From assembly GCA_017484235.1 (NCBI GenBank), contig JAFUTM010000274.1, positions 1-11,747 of the forward strand: 11,747 bases of DNA. Reading direction: 5' to 3'. Under the pieces are notes generated by a model. It was given only the letters and a program-made list of their open reading frames with translations. It had not been told where the DNA came from and did no database searches. Positions within the stretch are counted from its first letter, which is position 1; the number at the start of each line of letters is the position of its first letter. Shown here piece after piece: positions 1-7,014 of the stretch. The DNA is from Selenomonadaceae bacterium (GTDB taxonomy: Bacteria; Bacillota; Negativicutes; Selenomonadales; Selenomonadaceae). The translations under genes and the position numbers were made by a program.

Positions 1-33
1 CTGGGAGTATTTTTATATCATTAAGTGTACTGA

Positions 34-69
34 TTAATTTCCTGATTTAAGATTAAATATTTGATTCAT
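34..69 (-). CDS. possible 11-codon small ORF downstream of mraY
   Basis: After the mraY stop there is a GGAG (75-78) placed 5 nt before an ATG (67-69). That frame reads MNQIFNLKSGN and ends at TAA (34-36). The ribosome site is as good as those of the large genes here, but the product is tiny and unrecognised. In many Firmicutes murD follows mraY, and no murD N-terminus is visible in bases 1-81. In another frame the stretch 1-48 stays open to the window edge without a convincing start. It may be a leader peptide, a decayed gene start, or chance. Confidence 0.2.
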   Translation of the reverse strand: MNQIFNLKSGN

Positions 70-81
70 CAAATCTCCGTT

Positions 82-1032
82 CTACATTATGGACAATCCA
101 ATAACGCCGCAAATTAGTCCAACTAACCAAAAGACAAATACAACTTTCGTTTCTTTCCAGCCGCTTAGCTCAAAGTGATGATGTATTGGACTCATTTTAA
201 ATACACGCTTGCCTGTAGTTTGAAATGATATAACTTGTATTATTACCGATAACGCTTCACATACAAAAATAAATCCAATTATAGCAAGCAGAATTTCCGT
301 ATGTGTCAATATTCCAACGGCAGCAAATGCACCGCCCAATGCAAGCGAACCTGTATCGCCCATAAAAATCTTTGCAGGGTGAAAATTAAATCTTAAAAAT
401 CCAACGCAAGCACCAACAGTTGCTGCGCAAAAGAGTGCTAAATCCATATGACTTGTCAGCATGCAGACGACGACATAACAACTCGCTGCAATCGCCATAT
501 TACCAGAGGCCAGACCATCGAGGCCATCAGTAAGATTAACCGCATTTGACGCGCCGACAATTACAAAAAGTACTAATGGATAATATAGAATACCGAGATC
601 AAGTTCATTGCTGGCAAACGGAAGCCAGAGAGTTGTTCTTATGTTGAGCATCTGAGTCGCAATAATCATTGTGACAAGCGCAATTATAATTTGTCCTAAT
701 AACTTTTGACGTGTTTTTAATCCAAGATTGCGTTTTTTGACAACTTTAATATAGTCGTCCAAAAATCCTAAAATAAAATGACCAATCAAAATAAATAGTG
801 CCAGTATAATCTCCGTTGTCATCGGAGCTTTAATTACAGTTGCAATGATTATCGCACTGATTAAAAATAAACCACCCATTGTCGGCGTGCCGCTCTTCTT
901 CTGATGTGATTTAGGACCTTCTTCACGTATACTCTGACCGAATTTTAACTTATGCAGAAGCGGAATCATAATCGGTCCAAGCAACAAAACTATACCTGCA
1001 GCAATCGCCATTGTTATTAATATATTTGTCAT
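82..1032 (-). CDS. mraY: phospho-N-acetylmuramoyl-pentapeptide-transferase (MraY)
   Basis: This integral membrane enzyme transfers phospho-MurNAc-pentapeptide from UDP to undecaprenyl phosphate, making lipid I at the cytoplasmic face of the inner membrane. At 316 residues it is a little short for the family (about 320-360) but complete. Visible signatures are the Asp pair in LDDYIK (residues 91-96), NLTDGLDG (166-173), MGDTGS (224-229) and the HHH motif (284-286), set among about ten hydrophobic segments. The ATG at 1032 has a strong GAGGAG (1039-1044) 6 nt upstream, directly after the stop of the Uma2-like gene, so the two are surely co-transcribed. It is the last gene seen of the murF-uma2-mraY unit. 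Identification is by recognition of family motifs and is very secure. Confidence 0.98.
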   Translation of the reverse strand: MTNILITMAIAAGIVLLLGPIMIPLLHKLKFGQSIREEGPKSHQKKSGTPTMGGLFLISAIIIATVIKAPMTTEIILALFILIGHFILGFLDDYIKVVKKRNLGLKTRQKLLGQIIIALVTMIIATQMLNIRTTLWLPFASNELDLGILYYPLVLFVIVGASNAVNLTDGLDGLASGNMAIAASCYVVVCMLTSHMDLALFCAATVGACVGFLRFNFHPAKIFMGDTGSLALGGAFAAVGILTHTEILLAIIGFIFVCEALSVIIQVISFQTTGKRVFKMSPIHHHFELSGWKETKVVFVFWLVGLICGVIGLSIM

Positions 1033-1045
1033 ACATTACTCCTCA

Positions 1046-1618
1046 CTATTTAATACGATCAAAAATATCTGCGACTTTAACATAAAAATCGTTGTAAAGT
1101 GATACTTTGATTTCGTATTTAATTTCTGCCTTTTCCTCGTCAGTCAGCCATTTAACTACATATTCTGGATAAATTGAATAGACATTATCAAGCACAAATT
1201 TACCATTAATATTATGATAAACATCAACGGACTTAGCTTCAGGAGAAACAATCCAATATTCTTTAACTCCATATTTCTCATAGGCAAAGAATTTTTCATT
1301 TTTATCGCGCCTTGCAGTTGACGGCGAAAGAATTTCAACGACTAAATCCGGTACACCGTGAATTCCGTCATCTTCAATTATCTCAGGATCACAAACAATC
1401 ATTACATCCGGCACGAAGTTATTCTCATCATCAAAAAATGTATCCGTTTCATAAAATGGCACGCAACGTTTACCTTTAAGATAGTTACTAAAAGTTGTAG
1501 AAATATTATTACTAATCATCATATGTTTAGTTGACGGTTTAGCCATCATATAAACTTCACCATTAATAACTTCATAATTGTTACGTTCTTCCTTATAAGC
1601 AAAGGCAGCATTATCCAT
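1046..1618 (-). CDS. Uma2 family (DUF820) restriction endonuclease-like protein
   Basis: This 190-residue protein has the PD-(D/E)XK nuclease-like fold of the Uma2/DUF820 family, whose biological role is unknown. Family marks are a PDVMIV strand with Asp71, the GVPDLVVEILSPST block with Glu95 (about residues 88-101), Asp105/Lys109 after it, and the closing YGVKEYWIVSP (116-126). All candidate catalytic residues are present, so it is probably not decayed. The start has GGAG (1627-1630) 8 nt upstream. It lies 26 nt after murF and 13 nt before mraY, inside a cell-wall transcription unit where these two genes are normally neighbours. Uma2 genes often occur in many scattered copies in cyanobacteria and some Firmicutes. 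Its presence here looks like an insertion that kept the operon reading through. Function is not inferred beyond the fold. Confidence 0.9.
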   Translation of the reverse strand: MDNAAFAYKEERNNYEVINGEVYMMAKPSTKHMMISNNISTTFSNYLKGKRCVPFYETDTFFDDENNFVPDVMIVCDPEIIEDDGIHGVPDLVVEILSPSTARRDKNEKFFAYEKYGVKEYWIVSPEAKSVDVYHNINGKFVLDNVYSIYPEYVVKWLTDEEKAEIKYEIKVSLYNDFYVKVADIFDRIK

Positions 1619-1644
1619 TGTTCATTCTCCATTCTTTAAATAAA

Positions 1645-3018
1645 TTAAATTAACTCAATAATCTTTTCCATTTTCATACCGCGCGAGCCTTTGAATAAAA
1701 CAGTATCGCCTTTGAGCAAAATTTTATGCAAATGATTGGCAGCTTCTTCGTAAGTATCAGCAACAAATATTTTCTCAAGACCAGCAGATTTCGCACCTTC
1801 AGCAATAAATCTGCCCAGCTTTCCCAGCGTTATTAATATGTCAAATTTATTTTTAACTACTTCTTCACCAACTTCACGATGAACACGTTCGGAAATATTA
1901 CCTAATTCAAGCATATCACCCAAAACAGCAATTTTGCGACCATTTGCAATTTCAGTCGTCGTCTGTAATGCGGCTTTCATTGAGGCAGGGCTGGCATTAT
2001 AAGCGTCGTTGATAATCTGCACATCATTCCTGTCGACAATCTCAAAACGCATTTTAGTTGTTGCAAGTGTCATAAAACCAGAACGTATCTGTTCTCCATT
2101 AAGGCCAACAGCGATGCCAGCTGCAATGGCTGCAAGTGCGTTACTGACATTATGAATGCCTAAAATTGGTATATCGAAATCATAATCTTTATCGTCAATC
2201 TTAACAGTAAAAATCGTTGACGGTGGATTTGTAATTATATTTACAGCTTTAATGTCAGCGTCATTTTTAATTCCAAAGGTAATTATTCTAACGTTAGGCT
2301 TAACGTAACTTTTCATATTAATGACGTTTGGATCGTCGGCATTTAAAATAACTGTGCCGCCAGATTCAATAGCCTCAACTAATTCACGTTTAGCCCTTGC
2401 AATGTTTTCAATTGAACCGAGCAGCTCAATGTGAGTTTCGCCTACATTAGTAACAATGCCAATTGTAGGTTTAACGATTTTTGCCAGCGACTCAATCTGA
2501 TGCAGCCCGCGCATACCAATTTCAACCACAGCGGACTTATGATTATTATCAATTCCAAGAAGTGTCAAAGGCACACCAATTTCATTATTAAAGTTGCCAC
2601 TCGTCTTTTGAACTTTGCCGAGTGAAGATAAGACGGCAGCGGTTAAATCTTTAGTTGTTGTCTTACCATTTGAACCAGTAATTGAGACAACGGGTATATC
2701 AAATTTCATGCGCCAGGCATTGGCGATTTTCTGATAAGCGTTAAGGGTATTATCCACTTTGAGAACGATGCCATTGTTAGGCACTTTCTCATTAGGGCAG
2801 TCATTACTCACTATAACGCCGGCTGCGCCTTTGTTAATTGCGTCGATTGCAAAATCTTCACCGTTAAAACTTTCACCTTTAAACGCAATGAACAGCGAGC
2901 CATTAACAATTTTTCTGCTGTCAGTGACAATTTCCGTAAAAGTAATATTTTTATCCTCAGCACGAATAATTTCAGCCTCAGTTGCATTGACAATCTCAAT
3001 AAATTTAAATTCAGGCAT
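1645..3018 (-). CDS. murF: UDP-N-acetylmuramoyl-tripeptide--D-alanyl-D-alanine ligase (MurF)
   Basis: This cytoplasmic Mur ligase uses ATP to add D-Ala-D-Ala to UDP-MurNAc-tripeptide, giving the pentapeptide that MraY, two genes downstream, puts on the lipid carrier. With the ATG at 3018 it has 457 residues, normal for MurF. Seen are the N-terminal DSR/FKGE substrate-binding region (about 30-55), the ATP loop GSNGKTTT (115-122), NFNNEIGVPLTLL (142-154), the central HNVSNALAA (289-297) and the MurF-specific NDAYNASPASM (337-347) in the C-terminal domain. The reading frame can be extended by six codons to a TTG at 3036. However, GGAGG (3030-3034) overlaps that extension and sits 11 nt before the ATG, so the ATG is preferred. 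No murE is adjacent; ribBA lies upstream. Confidence 0.97.
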   Translation of the reverse strand: MPEFKFIEIVNATEAEIIRAEDKNITFTEIVTDSRKIVNGSLFIAFKGESFNGEDFAIDAINKGAAGVIVSNDCPNEKVPNNGIVLKVDNTLNAYQKIANAWRMKFDIPVVSITGSNGKTTTKDLTAAVLSSLGKVQKTSGNFNNEIGVPLTLLGIDNNHKSAVVEIGMRGLHQIESLAKIVKPTIGIVTNVGETHIELLGSIENIARAKRELVEAIESGGTVILNADDPNVINMKSYVKPNVRIITFGIKNDADIKAVNIITNPPSTIFTVKIDDKDYDFDIPILGIHNVSNALAAIAAGIAVGLNGEQIRSGFMTLATTKMRFEIVDRNDVQIINDAYNASPASMKAALQTTTEIANGRKIAVLGDMLELGNISERVHREVGEEVVKNKFDILITLGKLGRFIAEGAKSAGLEKIFVADTYEEAANHLHKILLKGDTVLFKGSRGMKMEKIIELI

Positions 3019-3065
3019 ATTAATTCCAGCCTCCAATTATATTATTAATAAAAAATACCTGCAAT

Positions 3066-3095
3066 ATTGTATCATTAAAACAAAATCTATTGCAA
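3066..3095 (-). promoter_or_regulatory. putative murF promoter (TTGCAA, 18 bp, TACAAT)
   Basis: In the 103-nt gap between ribBA and murF the minus strand carries TTGCAA (3090-3095), an 18-bp spacer and TACAAT (3066-3071), preceded by TG as an extended -10. Transcription would begin near 3059, about 40 nt before the murF ATG. GCAATA (3061-3066) and TATTGC (3088-3093) form an inverted repeat around the promoter core, and CAATATTG (3062-3069) is a palindrome over the -10. Either could be an operator, but AT-rich DNA makes such repeats common. Confidence 0.5.
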
Positions 3096-3121
3096 GTATT
3101 AAGTAAATAAAATACATTTTT

Positions 3122-4324
3122 TTAGTCAGCTTCAAATTTGTGACCCATTTTGGTCTGTTTGATATTGAGATACTTTTTATCAAATTCAGTTGGCGCAATA
3201 ACAAGAGGAACACGTTCAACAATTTTAAGTCCGTGACCTTCCAGACCAGCACGCTTCGCCGGATTGTTTGTCAACAGTCTAATTGAGGACAAGCCAAGCT
3301 GCGATAAAATTTGTGCACCAATACCATAGTCACGAAGGTCAGGTGCAAAACCAAGCAAAACATTAGCCTCAACGGTGTCTTTGCCTTCATCTTGAAGAGC
3401 GTAGGCACGTATTTTATTTGCAAGACCAATTCCGCGACCTTCTTGACGCATATACAGAACAACGCCTTCACCTTCCGCTTCAATCTTACGAAGAGCAATT
3501 TGCAGCTGATCGCCACAATCACAGCGCATTGAACCGAGTGCGTCGCCTGTAAGGCACTCACTATGAACGCGAACAAGTACATTAGACTTGCCAGCGACTT
3601 CACCTTTAACAATTGCAAGATGACACTTGCCGTCGAGCGTACTTTCAAATGCCTTGAGTCTAAAATGACCATACTTACTTGGAAAATCGACGTCAGCAAT
3701 CTTTTTAACAAAATTTTCTGTACGTTTGCGGTATTCAATCAGAGACTGAACCGTAATAATATTTAAGTTGTGTTTAGCCGCAAACTTTTTGAGGTTATCC
3801 GTACGCATCATATGACCGTCGTCGTCCATAATCTCACAGCACAGGCCGGCAGGATAAAAGCCAGCGAGTTTAGCTAAATCCGTCGTCGTCTCTGTATGAC
3901 CAGCTCGACGAAGGACGCCGCCTTCAACACTGCGGAGCGGAAAGACGTGCCCAGGCCTGCGGAATTGTGCACCTTTAGCCGATGGATCAATTAAAAGTTT
4001 AATTGTTCGGCAGCGTTCATAAGCCGAAATTCCGGTTGTCGTATCGAAGGCGTCAACACTGACCGTAAAAGCTGTCTCGTGATTGTCAGTGTTGTTATTG
4101 ACCATCTGATTGATGCCAAGTTCATCTAACCGCTTACCGTCAATCGGTGTACAGATTAATCCCTTAGCATATGTCGCCATAAAATTAATATCTTCAGGCG
4201 TGACAGTCTGCGCTGCAACAATTAAATCGCCTTCGTTTTCGCGATCCTCATCGTCTACAACAACGATCATTCTGCCATTTTTAATATCGTCAATCGCCTG
4301 TTCTACCGTTGCAAATTCAGACAT
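3122..4324 (-). CDS. ribBA: bifunctional DHBP synthase / GTP cyclohydrolase II (RibBA)
   Basis: This protein starts both branches of riboflavin synthesis: the N-terminal half makes 3,4-dihydroxy-2-butanone 4-phosphate from ribulose 5-phosphate, and the C-terminal half opens GTP. The first domain shows DDEDRENEGD (24-33), the RRPGHVFPL block (122-130) and AGHTE (141-145). The second, from about residue 206, has the zinc cysteines 257, 268 and 270 in SECLTGDALGSMRCDCGDQ, then RQEGRGIGL (293-301), DLRDYGIGAQIL (329-340) and TNNPAKRAGLEG (352-363). Length (400) is typical and both active sites look intact. The ATG has GGAG (4333-4336) 8 nt upstream. It lies only 16 nt after the glycosyltransferase stop, so there is no room for an FMN riboswitch of its own. 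Other rib genes are absent from the window. Confidence 0.98.
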   Translation of the reverse strand: MSEFATVEQAIDDIKNGRMIVVVDDEDRENEGDLIVAAQTVTPEDINFMATYAKGLICTPIDGKRLDELGINQMVNNNTDNHETAFTVSVDAFDTTTGISAYERCRTIKLLIDPSAKGAQFRRPGHVFPLRSVEGGVLRRAGHTETTTDLAKLAGFYPAGLCCEIMDDDGHMMRTDNLKKFAAKHNLNIITVQSLIEYRKRTENFVKKIADVDFPSKYGHFRLKAFESTLDGKCHLAIVKGEVAGKSNVLVRVHSECLTGDALGSMRCDCGDQLQIALRKIEAEGEGVVLYMRQEGRGIGLANKIRAYALQDEGKDTVEANVLLGFAPDLRDYGIGAQILSQLGLSSIRLLTNNPAKRAGLEGHGLKIVERVPLVIAPTEFDKKYLNIKQTKMGHKFEAD

Positions 4325-4340
4325 TTTATCATCTCCATAA

Positions 4341-5723
4341 TTATAAATTAAAAAATACGGGTTCAGTTGCGTTCTTAGCTATTTGTTTCTGTAAATGTTT
4401 GAAGGCTTGAAACATATTTTCAGGAGTAATTTGGTTAATGCAGTGCGGTCTATCAGCTACACAGCCAGTAGCTCGTTTATTTTTAGAATTTTTACACTCA
4501 GGCAATGCGTGTTTTGGCTGCACTATAACGGAAGGAACATTATATGGATAATACCTTTGCGGAAAGGAAGCCGGTGTCATTTCCATATCAACCGGAAAAC
4601 AATTCGGCGATAAAACTGGAATTTTAAGAGTTGCCGCTGCGTGTATCATTCCAGTATCATTGCCTATATAACAATCACAGAGATTTAAAACTGCTGCACT
4701 TTGCCTGAAATTTATCTTATTTGTAAGATTGATTATGTGATTTTTTTCAACCAATGATTCAACTATTTCACCATCTTTAGTTTCATTAGCACCACCTAAA
4801 ATTACAAACATTGCATCTTCTTCAGCTAAAATCATGTTTATTAGTTGAGCATATTTTTCTGGCGACCAACGTTTAACCGTCAGCTGCATATTACTGCCCA
4901 TTGATATAGCATATAACTTTTTATTATCAACAGCTCGTAAATTTACTTCCGCCAAAAAATTATCCATTGGATTGAACCATATTTCTAATTTTTTATTTTG
5001 TATATGCACTTTGCTGTAATTTTGCAAAATTTGAAGATATCTTTCATTATCGTGAGGATTTTTAAGACCTTCTATATTAGTCTTAAAAGTTAAAAGTGAT
5101 TCAAAAAAATCAGCTGGTATAATACCAGATTGAAAATCTTCTTCAAATCTGCCAATTGATCCGTGCATATCAATAATTTCCTTTGATCCAGTCATATAAG
5201 AAAAGAGAAAGGCACCAGGATGCTGCCCAAAACTAAACGATATATCAAATTTACGTCGAAGTAAATGCTGCACAATATCAATTGAGTTTTTATAAAAATC
5301 AAAAAAATCTTTATACTTTTGCAAATAACAGTTATAAATGACAATTTTATCAACATAAGGACAACCCTCAGCCATTGCAAACAAAAATTGCGAAATTAAC
5401 AAGGTTATATGTGATTTTGGAAAAATACGGCGAATTTCTCTGATAGTTGCAGATGTTATAATAAAGTCGCCAATACCAGAATCGTGTATTATCAATATAT
5501 TTTTAACATCATTTTTTATATCGTTTTTAATTTTATGTTTGTTGGACTTTATTTTAGATTTAATTGATTTTTCACGATAACCAGCTTCCTCAAAATATGG
5601 TTCCATAAAATTCTTGATATCATCGGCATCAACCGTATTTGTATTAACCATATGTTCATAAAGTTTATTAAGACCGTCAATAACGTGTTGAATGTTTTCT
5701 TTATCTACAAATTGTTGTCTCAT
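4341..5723 (-). CDS. glycosyltransferase family 9 (heptosyltransferase-like) protein
   Basis: It resembles ADP-heptose:LPS heptosyltransferases (GT9, GT-B fold), which add sugars to the lipopolysaccharide core on the cytoplasmic side of the inner membrane. The GT9 part begins at residue 75 with ILIIHDSGIGDFIIT (76-90) and continues through a KRWSPEKYAQL block (284-294) that follows the donor-domain strand. It also has GNDTGMIHAAA (354-364), the family's nucleotide-sugar motif. Three C-terminal cysteines (410, 421, 428) match a pattern frequent in this family. At 460 residues it is about 100 longer than usual. The extra N-terminus (1-74) is acidic and helical up to about 50, then a Lys/Asn/Ile repeat-like linker (52-74). 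The start has only a weak site (AAGTGAG). The acceptor is unknown. It sits 25 nt after cbiT and 16 nt before ribBA, an odd place for an envelope enzyme. Confidence 0.88.
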   Translation of the reverse strand: MRQQFVDKENIQHVIDGLNKLYEHMVNTNTVDADDIKNFMEPYFEEAGYREKSIKSKIKSNKHKIKNDIKNDVKNILIIHDSGIGDFIITSATIREIRRIFPKSHITLLISQFLFAMAEGCPYVDKIVIYNCYLQKYKDFFDFYKNSIDIVQHLLRRKFDISFSFGQHPGAFLFSYMTGSKEIIDMHGSIGRFEEDFQSGIIPADFFESLLTFKTNIEGLKNPHDNERYLQILQNYSKVHIQNKKLEIWFNPMDNFLAEVNLRAVDNKKLYAISMGSNMQLTVKRWSPEKYAQLINMILAEEDAMFVILGGANETKDGEIVESLVEKNHIINLTNKINFRQSAAVLNLCDCYIGNDTGMIHAAATLKIPVLSPNCFPVDMEMTPASFPQRYYPYNVPSVIVQPKHALPECKNSKNKRATGCVADRPHCINQITPENMFQAFKHLQKQIAKNATEPVFFNL

Positions 5724-5748
5724 ATGATTCTCACTTTCATATCGTCAT

Positions 5749-6312
5749 TTATTTTTTGATTGCAGTAACAATGTAAATTGGATTAAGGGCTTTAGCCATA
5801 TCATATTGTCCAATTTGATGAAGACGATTTATCTGTACCTGGATCGCTTCATAATCATAATTACTATGAGTTTTGAACCAATCAAGTGCAGCGGCTGTTG
5901 TTTGAATAGTAATGCAATTTAGAACAATACGTCCGCCAGTTTTGATTATTCTATTAACAGTTTCAAGAATTTTAATTAGATTACCGCCGCTGCCGCCGAT
6001 TAATACCACATCAACGTTTTTTATTGCCTCTAATCCATTTGGAGCTTCTGCATTTATAATAATGATGTTTGGAGTGTTAAATTTTTCGACATTTTGTTCG
6101 ATGAGTTCAATCGCTACAGGATTTTTTTCAATTGCAAAGACTTGTCGGGAAATTCTAGCAGCTTCAATTGATAATGAACCTGTGCCGGCGCCTATATCTA
6201 TGACAACATCAGTCGATTTAATATTTGCCTTTGCTATCGTCAAAATGCGAACTTCCTGTTTAGTCATCGGCACATCGCCGCGCATAAACTCATCGTCAGA
6301 TATTCCTATCAT
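5749..6312 (-). CDS. cbiT: cobalt-precorrin-6B C15-methyltransferase, decarboxylating (CbiT)
   Basis: CbiT methylates C15 and decarboxylates the C12 acetate side chain of the corrin ring in cobalamin synthesis, using S-adenosylmethionine. The protein starts with the CbiT-typical VPMTKQEVR (14-22), followed by the class I methyltransferase loop DIGAGTG (39-45), an acidic EK pair (62-63) that would hold the SAM ribose, and GGSGG (106-110). At 187 residues it is the size of the stand-alone enzyme, not the CobL fusion. The frame can extend to TTG at 6315, but the ATG at 6312 lies 8 nt from GGAG (6321-6324) and is preferred. It follows cbiE by 24 nt; the two together equal CobL, so they act on successive steps. 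Confidence 0.95.
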   Translation of the reverse strand: MIGISDDEFMRGDVPMTKQEVRILTIAKANIKSTDVVIDIGAGTGSLSIEAARISRQVFAIEKNPVAIELIEQNVEKFNTPNIIIINAEAPNGLEAIKNVDVVLIGGSGGNLIKILETVNRIIKTGGRIVLNCITIQTTAAALDWFKTHSNYDYEAIQVQINRLHQIGQYDMAKALNPIYIVTAIKK

Positions 6313-6336
6313 CAACTCATCTCCATTAAAATAATG

Positions 6337-6966
6337 CTAAAAATCACCAACAATTAAAATGCAATGCTTAAAAACTTCAATGTGCGCGGCTTCAGCCAAT
6401 GTAGTCTGAATAATTTTTTCGTCTTCATATGACAGTTTATGACAAATTGTGAGTTTGGTATCACCGCACCAGCCATTTGACATTAAAATCTTTGGTATTG
6501 TTTGAGAATTAAATTCGCCGTCGGTCAACATACCGATTATCTTGTTGTCAGTAAATTTCAACTCTTCATCAGTTGGCCGCCGTCCGTGAAAACTTAATAA
6601 AGTTGCATTATGCCAAGAAAGAGCAAGTTTAGCAAAAGCAAGCTGCATTGCGCTGATAGACGGTATAACTTTGATTGTCTGAGCTGGAAAATTTTTTCTA
6701 ATCACATTGAGCATAGAATAATAACCTGGATCACCGCTCACCATTACGCATACATTATTTGTCAACAATTTGTCACGAATAAAATCAACTGCCGATTTAA
6801 TATCTCCGGTTATCGGAAAAGTAACTTGATGGTCATTTGCAAATTGACTGAGTGCGCGTCGGCCGCCAACTAAAATGTTTGATGATTTAATCGCATTTAA
6901 CGCCGCAGGTGAAATATAATCAATACTTCCTGGACCAATACCAGCAATAATTATTTTGTTATTCAT
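6337..6966 (-). CDS. cbiE: cobalt-precorrin-7 C5-methyltransferase (CbiE)
   Basis: CbiE is a tetrapyrrole methyltransferase (class III) that methylates C5 of the corrin ring. The N-terminus has the glycine-rich GIGPGS (9-14), then VGGRRAL (33-39), the SAM-site motif SGDPGYYS (77-84), IPSISAMQLAFA (101-112) and SFHGRRP (125-131). Length (209) is normal for a separate CbiE. The start is fixed by the GIGPG motif near the N-terminus, because an in-frame TGA lies five codons upstream. There is no Shine-Dalgarno sequence: the ATG follows a -10 box by only 6 nt, so the mRNA may be leaderless. This is exceptional in the window, where nearly all other genes have GGAG or GAGG. No other cobalamin genes and no cobalamin riboswitch are present nearby. 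Confidence 0.95.
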   Translation of the reverse strand: MNNKIIIAGIGPGSIDYISPAALNAIKSSNILVGGRRALSQFANDHQVTFPITGDIKSAVDFIRDKLLTNNVCVMVSGDPGYYSMLNVIRKNFPAQTIKVIPSISAMQLAFAKLALSWHNATLLSFHGRRPTDEELKFTDNKIIGMLTDGEFNSQTIPKILMSNGWCGDTKLTICHKLSYEDEKIIQTTLAEAAHIEVFKHCILIVGDF

Positions 6967-6972
6967 AATAAA

Positions 6973-7001
6973 ATTGTATCATTTATAAAATAAAGTGTCA
7001 A
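6973..7001 (-). promoter_or_regulatory. near-consensus promoter directly abutting cbiE
   Basis: On the minus strand TTGACA (6996-7001), exactly 17 bp, then TACAAT (6973-6978) with an extended-10 TG before it. The match to a vegetative promoter is the best in the window together with that of sbp. The expected start, about 7 nt past the -10, falls on the A of the cbiE ATG (6966). The box lies in the 48-nt gap after hemW, so cbiE-cbiT-GT9-ribBA can be transcribed independently of hemW. Confidence 0.7.
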
Positions 7002-7014
7002 TCTAACAAAAACA

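Noticed and set aside
2759..3106. 115-codon plus-strand open frame opposite the start of murF
   Set aside because: It is a shadow of murF and its promoter region, with no recognisable domain.
3271..3738. 155-codon minus-strand open frame inside ribBA
   Set aside because: It overlaps the conserved GTP cyclohydrolase II half of RibBA in another frame and has cysteine- and leucine-rich noise composition.
5504..5575. DNA tandem repeat in the Lys/Asn-rich part of the GT9 gene
   Set aside because: The repeat-like pattern is in the amino acids and AT-rich codons; no exact repeated DNA unit was found.
5912..6334. 140-codon plus-strand open frame opposite cbiT
   Set aside because: It lies fully over cbiT, which has clear methyltransferase motifs. 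The translation shows no family features and has no fitting ribosome site.
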